From assembly GCA_028289445.1 (NCBI GenBank), contig JANQPO010000019.1, positions 124,001 through 188,000 on the forward strand: a DNA stretch of 64,000 nucleotides, in the 5' to 3' direction. The stretch's first letter is position 1; every line of letters starts with the position of its first letter. Made by a program: the position numbers and the translations under genes. This document shows, piece after piece, positions 57,489 through 64,000 of this stretch. Source of the stretch: Tepidamorphaceae bacterium (GTDB taxonomy: Bacteria > Pseudomonadota > Alphaproteobacteria > Rhizobiales > JAKSCL01). The notes beneath the pieces were generated by a model. It did no database searches and had not been told where the DNA came from. It saw only the letters and a list, made by a program, of their open reading frames with translations.

Positions 57489-58586
57489 TTAGTTCGACAG
57501 TTCAGCCGCCCAGTCGCGGATCGGCGTTTGACCGGCCGCCTTCAGCTTGTCCATATAGGCGGTGAGCATTGCGGAGCCGGGCGCGCCGGCTTTGTCGAGG
57601 TTTTCGGCCCAGTCGAGCGCAATGTTCGGCATCGCATTCGCCCAAGCGACACGCTCGTCTTGGGACATTTCCACAACGGTGCCGCCGCCATCGATATAGG
57701 CCTGAAGCGAAGCCGTTGCCCGATCCATGGCGACGCTTGCCACGTGGTCACGATACTCGATCGCGACCTTGCGAAGAACGTCCTTCACCTCATCGGGAAG
57801 CTTCGCCCAGATTTCCTTGTTGACGGTCACGGTCTTGGAGTTCACGGCACCCAGATCGGCTTTCAGCATATAGGGCGCAACTTCTGCGATCTTGAAGGTC
57901 TTGGCGGACTCCGGCCAGAGCATCGCCGCATCGACCACGCCGGTCTGAAGCATGTTGTAGAAGTTCGGCAAACCGCCGCGAACGCCGGCCGCCCCTTCAA
58001 TGCCTTCCAGATACCGAAGATTGTATCCGGCGCCCGCGATCTTCAGGCCTTCGAGATCTTTCAGCGAGTTGATCGGCTTCTTGGAGAACATCTGATAGGT
58101 GTCGAGGACGACACCGGTCGCCAGATACACTTGGTTCTCGCGGTCGAATTCGGCGTTCATCTGGTCGAACTCGCGTGCGATCTCGTCGACGGCCTTAGCA
58201 ACGATGCGGGCATCCGGCGCAACGAACGGCGTCACGGCCGAAATGCCTTGTGAGGGTAGCTTCGAATTGTGGAAGATCGTCGTCACGATGCCGATGTCGC
58301 CGAGGCCGAGCTTGATGCCCTCAAGAACGCCGCGCGGCTTAACGATCGTGCCGCCATAGGCTTCTTGCCACTCGATTTTGTAGTTGCCGGTTTTCGCGAG
58401 TTCCTCGTTCACCCGCGGAATGAAGAAGCCGGAGAACTCCTTCACCCACATGGCCCGATCCGGATAGCCATCGATTGCAATGAGTTTGAGGGTTTCCGTG
58501 GCCTGCGCAGGAGATTGAGCCAGGCCGATTGCCAGTGCGGCCGCCGCCGCGACACCGAGCGAACGGCGCGTGATCTGTGTTGTCAT
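57489..58586 (-). CDS. TRAP transporter periplasmic substrate-binding protein (DctP family)
   Basis: A 365-residue secreted protein. The signal peptide (residues 1 to about 29) has TRRSLGVAAAAALAIGLAQS, with a twin-arginine-like RR, and likely cleavage after an Ala-x-Ala near QATE. The mature part has the DctP layout (PRGVLEGIKLGLGDIGIVTT, SLKDLEGLKIAGAGY, SKTVTVNKEIWAKLPDEVKD). The ATG at 58586 has GGAGG seven bases upstream; the longer frame upstream is not used. The ligand is unknown, with aromatic or keto acids suggested by the neighbouring dioxygenase. Confidence 0.93.
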   Translation of the reverse strand: MTTQITRRSLGVAAAAALAIGLAQSPAQATETLKLIAIDGYPDRAMWVKEFSGFFIPRVNEELAKTGNYKIEWQEAYGGTIVKPRGVLEGIKLGLGDIGIVTTIFHNSKLPSQGISAVTPFVAPDARIVAKAVDEIAREFDQMNAEFDRENQVYLATGVVLDTYQMFSKKPINSLKDLEGLKIAGAGYNLRYLEGIEGAAGVRGGLPNFYNMLQTGVVDAAMLWPESAKTFKIAEVAPYMLKADLGAVNSKTVTVNKEIWAKLPDEVKDVLRKVAIEYRDHVASVAMDRATASLQAYIDGGGTVVEMSQDERVAWANAMPNIALDWAENLDKAGAPGSAMLTAYMDKLKAAGQTPIRDWAAELSN

Positions 58587-58632
58587 TCTCTTTCCTCCCT
58601 CTGTTCGCGACAGGCCCAGGTTGCGCCCGTGG

Positions 58633-59097
58633 TCAAGCCGCCTTCGGTTCCCATAGTTCCTCGATGATCGTGCCGGCTTGGCGAAACAGCTTCGAAAGCG
58701 GGCAGAACTTCGATACCTCTGCCGCCACGCGCCGCAGTTCATCTGCCGTGGCCGACCCATCGGCGCGCACGGTGAGTTGGATGCGCTCAAAGGGCACATC
58801 GATTTCCTCGCTCAGCGTCACGCCCCGGCGATCGAAGTCGCAGACCGCCGAAATGTGTAGATGACCGATATCGACCCCGAGATGCTCGGCGCATTTATGG
58901 CCGATGACGTTCGTGCAGCCGATCAACGCTGCTAGTGCGGTATCCGTCGGTGTCGGACCGGCATTAGTGCCGCCCCGTTCGACCGGCTCATCAATCACGA
59001 AACTCAGATCCCGAATGGAGATGTCTGACCGTGAATGAGACGGCGATGCCGAATCGGCACGTAGCTTCACGGTCGTCTTCATCTTGATGGCGGCCAT
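58633..59097 (-). CDS. OsmC family protein
   Basis: A 154-residue protein. Two cysteines characteristic of OsmC/Ohr peroxidases are in LIGCTNVIGHKCAEHLGV and SKFCPLSKLFRQAG. Between them is a typical beta-strand region (ERIQLTVRADGSATADELRR). The family reduces organic hydroperoxides or, in some members, handles acyl or aromatic intermediates. An alternative start at 59082 (MKTTVKLRAD) lacks a better ribosome-binding site. It lies 46 bases upstream of dctP and 31 bases after the nitroreductase, on the same strand. Confidence 0.85.
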   Translation of the reverse strand: MAAIKMKTTVKLRADSASPSHSRSDISIRDLSFVIDEPVERGGTNAGPTPTDTALAALIGCTNVIGHKCAEHLGVDIGHLHISAVCDFDRRGVTLSEEIDVPFERIQLTVRADGSATADELRRVAAEVSKFCPLSKLFRQAGTIIEELWEPKAA

Positions 59098-59128
59098 GTC
59101 CGTCTTCAGCGCCTCTCTCAATCCATCG

Positions 59129-59800
59129 TCACGCGAAGGAACACACGTCGTCGAAGTCGAAACGCGGCAAACGCTGAAAGATCGCCGTCTCGTCGGCATA
59201 GCCGATATTGCACAAGAAGTTCGACTTCAGTGTCGTGCCAGCGAAGAACTCCTGGTCCACGGTCTCGTTCGAGAAGCCCGACATCGCGCCGACATCGAGA
59301 CCGATTGCGCGAGCGGCGATCATGAAATAGGCGCCCTGCAGCGTGCCGTTCCGAAACGTTGTGACCTCGGCATGATCGGGCTTGTCGGAGAAATGACCGC
59401 GCCGATCTTCATGCGGGAAGAGGCGCAGCAGCTCACGCCAAAACTCGGTGTCATAGGCGATAATCGCGGTGACCGGTGCGTCCCGCATTTTCGGCACGTT
59501 GGCTGGTTTCAGCGATTTCGCAAGCCGGTCCTTGCCGTCCTTAGAGCGCACGAAGACGAAACGCGCTGGGCACGAGTTCATCGATGTCGCGCCCATTTTG
59601 ACGATGTCGTAGATCGCATGAAGCTGATCGTCGGTGACGGGCCGATCGGTCCAGGCGTAGTGCGATCGGGCCTCGGTCAGGATGAGAGCGAGCGAATCGG
59701 AATCGAGCGAGGTCCGGCGGTCACGCAACGCACGGACAATATCCTGCGCGGCGCGGCGCTCCGCCGTCACTGCCTCGCCCTGTGCCGCGTGGACATTCAT
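59129..59800 (-). CDS. Nitroreductase family protein (malonic semialdehyde reductase/RutE-like)
   Basis: A 223-residue FMN-dependent oxidoreductase. SLALILTEARSHYAWTDRPV near the N terminus, ATSMNSCPARFVFVRSKDGK and IAARAIGLDVGAMSGF are blocks of the RutE/HadB-like subgroup, which reduces malonic semialdehyde or related small aldehydes. No rut pyrimidine pathway genes are adjacent, so the substrate may differ. The ATG at 59800 (MNVHAAQGE) has GGAGG six bases upstream; earlier in-frame ATGs are less well placed. It is divergent from the YciI-like gene. Confidence 0.85.
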   Translation of the reverse strand: MNVHAAQGEAVTAERRAAQDIVRALRDRRTSLDSDSLALILTEARSHYAWTDRPVTDDQLHAIYDIVKMGATSMNSCPARFVFVRSKDGKDRLAKSLKPANVPKMRDAPVTAIIAYDTEFWRELLRLFPHEDRRGHFSDKPDHAEVTTFRNGTLQGAYFMIAARAIGLDVGAMSGFSNETVDQEFFAGTTLKSNFLCNIGYADETAIFQRLPRFDFDDVCSFA

Positions 59801-59937
59801 CCAGCGCCTCCGAGTCGTCATGTTCGGGTTCAAATTACCCACTTTATTGCCTATTCGTCAAATTATATCGATTTTTTCTTTGCGCGCTGGGAGACGTGTG
59901 GTTCACTGTGATCAAAACAGCCGATGGGAGGACGGGG

Positions 59938-60324
59938 ATGCCCGCATGGCAGGAGTACAAGGCAACGGCGCAATCGCGCGGAGCCCTGGCGCTTGAACTC
60001 TATGTGGCGGAATCGATGCCCGCCGGATCGATGGATGCCGTCAAGGACACGCTGCCGGATCATCTCGCCTATCAGAAGGACATGGAAAAGGCCGGCAAGC
60101 TTGCCTTCGCCGGGCCGCTCTCCGACGACACCGGTGAGGAGATGACAGGCGCTGGGTTGATCGTTTACCGCGCTGCCAACCTGGATGAGGCGCGCGCCAT
60201 TGCCGAAGCCGATCCCATGCACAAGACGGGCGCCCGCACGTTCCGGCTCCGGCGCTGGCTGATCAACGAAGGGTCATTCTCGCTGGGCGTGGCGCTTTCG
60301 GATCAGTCGGTCCGGTTCACCTAA
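59938..60324 (+). CDS. YciI-like protein
   Basis: A 128-residue protein. The fold signature of YciI (a ferredoxin-like alpha/beta domain with a conserved His) is in DHLAYQKDMEKAGKLAFAGP, followed by GAGLIVYRAANLDEARAIAE. YciI-like proteins include small dechlorinases and muconolactone isomerase relatives; a role in lactone isomerisation beside a ring-cleavage dioxygenase is possible but not shown. The ATG at 59938 has GGGAGG upstream. It precedes a decayed gene on the same strand. Confidence 0.8.
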   Translation: MPAWQEYKATAQSRGALALELYVAESMPAGSMDAVKDTLPDHLAYQKDMEKAGKLAFAGPLSDDTGEEMTGAGLIVYRAANLDEARAIAEADPMHKTGARTFRLRRWLINEGSFSLGVALSDQSVRFT

Positions 60325-60363
60325 GCCCAAAGAACCAAAATGAGGAACAAGGGGAGGATTGTC

Positions 60364-60741
60364 GTGCGCGCTTCACGTTGGACACCGACGGCAGGCCTTG
60401 CCTTGACTGCAACGCTCTTGGGCGCGCCGGCCAGCGCCGAGCGATGCATGAGCGTCACGCCGACAGGAACCTAAGGCGGACCACCGCTCTTTAACGGTCA
60501 AGCTGGCGCTTGGACGCTTGTTCGCTATGGCGACGAGACCAACAACTGCGCGGCGATAAACCTCCAATTCGACACCGGTCCTGGCACGAATATGCGCCTG
60601 TCGGCGATGCGTTCATCAATTCGGGCGAGATCGCGCGGCGCCTGGCGGAGAACAAGGACCGTCTGCCGGGAGGTCCGGCCGATCTGATCAATCTCATCAC
60701 CTTCGATCCGGGCGCTGAACCTGCTTTCGAAGTAGCCGATC
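60364..60741 (+). pseudogene. Decayed secreted MBL-fold hydrolase gene
   Basis: A good ribosome-binding site (GGGGAGG at 60351-60357) and a GTG at 60364 open a frame with a signal peptide (LALTATLLGAPASA), then an in-frame TAA at 60472. Past it the frame resumes as GGPPLFNGQAGAWTLVRYGD and NLQFDTGPGTNMRLS. At about 60605 homology jumps to another frame with INSGEIARRLAENKDRLPGG and PADLINLITFDP. These segments match, from memory, separate blocks of secreted metallo-beta-lactamase-fold hydrolases. The HxHxDH metal motif that should lie between them is gone. The remnant ends at the 3' end of the aminotransferase gene. Confidence 0.75.
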
Positions 60742-62091
60742 TTAGTCCATTGCGGCGGCGTGCGCCGCCGTATCCGTCGATCTGGCGATCGCCTCATCGA
60801 GTTTGTCGACAAGTTCGAATATCTGCGCCTCCTCGATGATGAAAGGCGGCGCGACGAGCACATGGTCTCCCTGTCGTCCGTCTCGCGTGCCCGACATGGG
60901 ATAGCAGATCAGGCCCTCGTCGAACGCGGCAGATTTGATCCGGCCAGCGATCGCGTGTTCCGGATCAAAGGGCCGCTTCTCCGTGCGATCCGCGACGATC
61001 TCGAGCCCCAGGAACAAACCACGCCCGCGGATGTCGCCCACATGCGGATGCTGGCCGAACCGTTCGGTTAGCGCCGCACGCAGTACTTCTCCCTGCCGTG
61101 CCGAGCGGGTCACCAGGTCTTGGTCTATCAGCTTCGAGACGACGGCATGTCCGGCGGCGGCCGCGACGGGATGCCCTAGATAGGTGTGGCCATGTTGAAA
61201 GAAGCCGCTGCCGGCTTCGATCGCTTCGAAGATGGCATTGCTGCACAGCATCGCGCCAATCGGTTGGTAGCCGGCACCTAAACCCTTGGCGACACAGGCG
61301 ATATCGGGGGCGATCCCGTCCGCCTGACAGGCAAAAAGATGGCCCGTGCGGCCCATGCCGCACATCACCTCGTCAAGGATGAGAAGAACGCCATGGGTGT
61401 CGCAGATCTCTCGAATCCGTTTGAAGTAGCCCTCAACAGCGGGCACCGCGCCCATCGTCGCACCGACGACCGGCTCCGCGATGAACGCCATGACCGTGTC
61501 CGGGCCGAGCCTGAGGATCTCATCCTCCAACTCTTGCGCGGCGCGCAAGCCGTAGTCCTCGGCGGTCTCGCCCTCGTCGCGCAGCACGTATTCGTAGCAC
61601 GGCTCGATATGGCTCATTTCGATCAAGAGTGGGCCGAACTGTTTGCGACGCCAGACATTGCCACCGGCAGAAAGCGCCCCCAGCGTATTGCCGTGATAGC
61701 TTTGCTTGCGCGCAATCAAGTGCCGCCGCTCCGGCTGTCCAATCTCGACGAAATACTGCCGCGCCAGCTTGATCGCGGATTCCGTCGCCTCCGAGCCGCC
61801 GGAGACGAGATAGACACGATCCAGCCCGCCCGGCGCATGTTGGACCAGTAAATCCGCGAGTGCTTCGGCTGGTTCCGATGTGAAGAAGCCGGTGTGGGCG
61901 AATGCCAATTTTTCAGTCTGGGCGGTTATGGCAGCAATGATGTCGGGGTCGCCGTGCCCAAGGCATGAGACCGCCGCACCACCGGAACCGTCGAGATAGG
62001 CCTTGCCGGTGTCGTCATAGAGATAGCACCCCTTGCCACCCACTGCGCGGGGCGGAATCTTGCGGGTGTGGCGGTGCAAAATGTGCGACAT
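60742..62091 (-). CDS. Class III PLP-dependent aminotransferase
   Basis: A 449-residue fold-type I aminotransferase. VSGGSEATESAIKLARQYF binds PLP phosphate, LILDEVMCGMGRTGHLFACQ holds the conserved Asp, and the Schiff-base Lys is in VAKGLGAGYQPIGAML. The C-terminal part fits omega-amino acid:pyruvate or diaminobutyrate-type aminotransferases. The start at 62091 (MSHILHRHTRK) was chosen; one further in-frame ATG (62109) is possible. It lies 18 bases downstream of the dehydrogenase-like gene on the same strand, so the two may act on one amine substrate. Confidence 0.92.
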   Translation of the reverse strand: MSHILHRHTRKIPPRAVGGKGCYLYDDTGKAYLDGSGGAAVSCLGHGDPDIIAAITAQTEKLAFAHTGFFTSEPAEALADLLVQHAPGGLDRVYLVSGGSEATESAIKLARQYFVEIGQPERRHLIARKQSYHGNTLGALSAGGNVWRRKQFGPLLIEMSHIEPCYEYVLRDEGETAEDYGLRAAQELEDEILRLGPDTVMAFIAEPVVGATMGAVPAVEGYFKRIREICDTHGVLLILDEVMCGMGRTGHLFACQADGIAPDIACVAKGLGAGYQPIGAMLCSNAIFEAIEAGSGFFQHGHTYLGHPVAAAAGHAVVSKLIDQDLVTRSARQGEVLRAALTERFGQHPHVGDIRGRGLFLGLEIVADRTEKRPFDPEHAIAGRIKSAAFDEGLICYPMSGTRDGRQGDHVLVAPPFIIEEAQIFELVDKLDEAIARSTDTAAHAAAMD

Positions 62092-62109
62092 ACGTTCTTT
62101 CTCGGCCAA

Positions 62110-64000
62110 CTAGCCAGCTAGCGCCGGAACGCGAATGCGACCATGGTCACGGCGCATGATTGATCCATCCGGGTCGAACAAAGCGCCATTCTTGACCTGT
62201 GCGGTGGTCTCGCGACCGGCAATGTTGACGATCAGTGTTGTGCCGTCTTTTAGCCGTGTGTGTACATGCGCTAGCGCAATCGGGGCGTTCAATCGGTAAC
62301 CGAAGGCGCATGACGTCGTTTGTCCTATCACTTCGCCGTCCAGATAGATCGGCTCATGCCCGAGCGGCACGACCTCGCGGTCATCGAAGATGAGTGAGAC
62401 AACTGATAGCTCGGCGCCGGACCTCAACCGTGCGTCCAGCGCTTTATGCCCCATGAAACCGCCGGTCTTTCGAACCGCGAACATCAGTCCGGCTTCAATT
62501 GGCGAAATGTCGGAATCGAGTTCATGGCCGATGGCGCAGTAACCCTTCTCGATCCGCATCGAGGTTTGGGCAAAGAGCCCGGCGGGTTTGGCACCTTCTG
62601 CTGTAAATGCTGAATAGATCTTTGCGCAGTTTTCAACCTTACAGGTGATTTCCCAACCGGCTTCTCCGACATAGGAAATGCGGGCCGCGCGAACATGCCT
62701 GCCAGCGATGTGCGCGGTGCCGATCTTGAAGTAACCGATATCGTTGAGTTCGGGTGCGCCGCATGCCGTCGCGATCCGCGCCGCGTCCGGCCCCATTAAA
62801 CCGAGGACCGCATAATCCTCGGTACTGTCGGTAATCGTGAGGTCGAACCCGTCAGCGTGCCGCCGCAACCATGTCAGGTCGCGCTTGATGGCGGCCGTTC
62901 CGACAAAGAGCCGATAGTGATCAACCGCGATCCGGTGCACCGTGATATCGCTTTCGAACGTGCCGCGCTCGTTCAGCATCGCGGTATAGATCACCGAACC
63001 AGGTGCGCGATTGACGTGGCCGGCACAGACCAACATTAGGAAGGCCTCGGCGTCCGGACCTTCGACCTCGATCTTTCCAAATGAAGATGCGTCGAAGATC
63101 GCGGCCGCTTCGTGCGCGGCCTGGACTTCCAAGCGAACATTCTCGAACCAGTCCGGCCGATCGAACCGAAGCTGCGGTTCCTGCGCACTGCCGAAGTAAA
63201 GCGGACGTTCCCATCCGTAGAACTGGCCAAAATGGGCACGGGCCTCACGGTACTGGACATCGAGTGGCAGCCGCCGCACACCGCGCACCGTCTTCAGCTG
63301 CTTTCCGGGATAGGCGATATCGTAATGCGTGCCCAGAATCTCAGGCGCCCTGGCCATCAGATGCTCGACCGAGTTGAACACGGGCGCGAAGCGCTTCGCA
63401 TCCGCTTCGCTCAGATCATAGGCCGTGTGTCCATGGACAATGCAGTGAGCCAGGTTCATACCGGCGCCGCCGCCAGCCGCCATGCCCACCGAGTTCATAC
63501 CGCAACCCAGGAACAGGCCCCTGGTTTCAGCGGTCTCGCCGAGCATGAACGTTCCGTCGGGCGTGAAGCTCTCGGGTCCGTTGAGGAGCATCTTCACTTC
63601 AGCCGTTTCGAGCGCCGGCAATCGATGTAGCGCGCCCATCATCATTGGCTCGAAATGATCCCAGTCTTCCGGAAGCAATTGAAAGGCGAAGTTCTCGTCC
63701 AGGCGCCCGGGCTCGATCGGCTTGCCCATGGGTTCGAAGCATCCGACCAGAAGGCCGCCGGAGTCATCGCGAATGTAAAGATGGCTGTCGTGGTCGGACA
63801 GCGTCGGCATATTGCCAGCGACACCGTCGACCGGCTTGGTCAGCAGATAGAAGTGCTCGCACGCCAGTAAGGGAATTTCGGCACCGGCCATCTGGCCGAG
63901 TTCGCGTGACCACAGGCCAGCGCAAATGGCAATGGCGTTGCATCGGATCGTGCCCTTGACGGTCTCGACGCCCTCGATGCGCCCGTTCTTGGTTAGAATG
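62110..64000 (-). CDS. FAD-dependent sarcosine/dimethylglycine dehydrogenase-like protein with GcvT domains (5' end beyond window)
   Basis: The frame is open to the right edge, so the N-terminal FAD-binding half is largely outside. Visible parts are the end of the DAO domain (RCNAIAICAGLWSRELGQMA and FLGCGMNSVGMAAGGGAG), a middle linker domain, and a GcvT-type folate-binding region (EAAAIFDASSFGKIEVEGPD, ISYVGEAGWEITCKVENCAK, SMRIEKGYCAIGHELDSDIS). This DAO-FAO_M-GCV_T layout oxidatively demethylates N-methylglycines, passing the one-carbon unit to tetrahydrofolate. The downstream aminotransferase suggests amine catabolism. The specific substrate is unknown. Confidence 0.9.
   Translation of the reverse strand, partial: ILTKNGRIEGVETVKGTIRCNAIAICAGLWSRELGQMAGAEIPLLACEHFYLLTKPVDGVAGNMPTLSDHDSHLYIRDDSGGLLVGCFEPMGKPIEPGRLDENFAFQLLPEDWDHFEPMMMGALHRLPALETAEVKMLLNGPESFTPDGTFMLGETAETRGLFLGCGMNSVGMAAGGGAGMNLAHCIVHGHTAYDLSEADAKRFAPVFNSVEHLMARAPEILGTHYDIAYPGKQLKTVRGVRRLPLDVQYREARAHFGQFYGWERPLYFGSAQEPQLRFDRPDWFENVRLEVQAAHEAAAIFDASSFGKIEVEGPDAEAFLMLVCAGHVNRAPGSVIYTAMLNERGTFESDITVHRIAVDHYRLFVGTAAIKRDLTWLRRHADGFDLTITDSTEDYAVLGLMGPDAARIATACGAPELNDIGYFKIGTAHIAGRHVRAARISYVGEAGWEITCKVENCAKIYSAFTAEGAKPAGLFAQTSMRIEKGYCAIGHELDSDISPIEAGLMFAVRKTGGFMGHKALDARLRSGAELSVVSLIFDDREVVPLGHEPIYLDGEVIGQTTSCAFGYRLNAPIALAHVHTRLKDGTTLIVNIAGRETTAQVKNGALFDPDGSIMRRDHGRIRVPALAG

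Overview
The window reads as chromosomal DNA of an alphaproteobacterium, most likely of the order Hyphomicrobiales (Rhizobiales). The evidence is the gene content and order: an RpoH2-type sigma factor, the ChvI/ChvG two-component pair followed by a short HprK, EIIA and HPr, then ahcY, a PAS histidine kinase, a TsaE/sugar-kinase fusion, a MurU-like nucleotidyltransferase, addB-addA and trxA. On the other strand lie trpF-trpB-trpA-accD-folC and aroA-cmk-rpsA-sppA-ihfB-lapA. AccD lacks most zinc-ribbon cysteines, which also fits this order. The DNA is GC-rich throughout except for a few intergenic patches and the stretch around 10.0-10.35 kb.

Layout. 1-8 kb: end of an M48 protease, rpoH2, rpmF, mtgA, ispA, ispG and a CHASE2 adenylate cyclase. 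8-11.7 kb is an accessory-looking pocket: two HTH regulators, a 60-residue protein, an unlisted 36-codon ORF with a perfect ribosome-binding site, a strong hairpin, and a SagB-type flavin dehydrogenase. 11.7-16.5 kb: hisA, gamma-glutamyltransferase, pckA and a HugZ-like protein with a possible 21-residue protein coupled to it. 16.5-20.3 kb: chvI-chvG-hprK-ptsM-ptsH, a regulatory relay without sugar permease. 20.4-33.8 kb: ahcY behind a perfect palindrome, a PAS kinase, cell-wall recycling genes and AddAB recombination. 33.8-46 kb: minus-strand housekeeping operons (folC, accD, trp, ihfB, sppA, rpsA, cmk, aroA). 46-52.3 kb: TIGR02300-type acidic zinc protein, tRNA-Ala, a VOC/membrane fusion, a tandem glycine riboswitch before a D-amino-acid dehydrogenase, a glutamine amidotransferase, an SDR, a TerB-like protein and tRNA-Thr. 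52.4-64 kb is a catabolic region: a DRE-TIM aldolase/synthase-like protein, a GntR/FCD regulator, hydroxyquinol-type dioxygenase, a TRAP transporter, OsmC, nitroreductase, a YciI-like protein, a broken MBL-hydrolase gene, a class III aminotransferase and a sarcosine/dimethylglycine dehydrogenase-like protein that leaves the window.

The most notable candidate for an undescribed system is at about 9.88-11.36 kb: operator-like repeats, a tiny Thr/Lys-rich peptide gene, a 10-bp hairpin and a SagB-family dehydrogenase, with no YcaO cyclodehydratase nearby. It has the architecture of a minimal ribosomally made, post-translationally modified peptide (RiPP) locus. Product and chemistry are inference. 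The glycine riboswitch, the ahcY palindrome, the ATGA-coupled 21-residue ORF and the decayed MBL gene are further points of interest.
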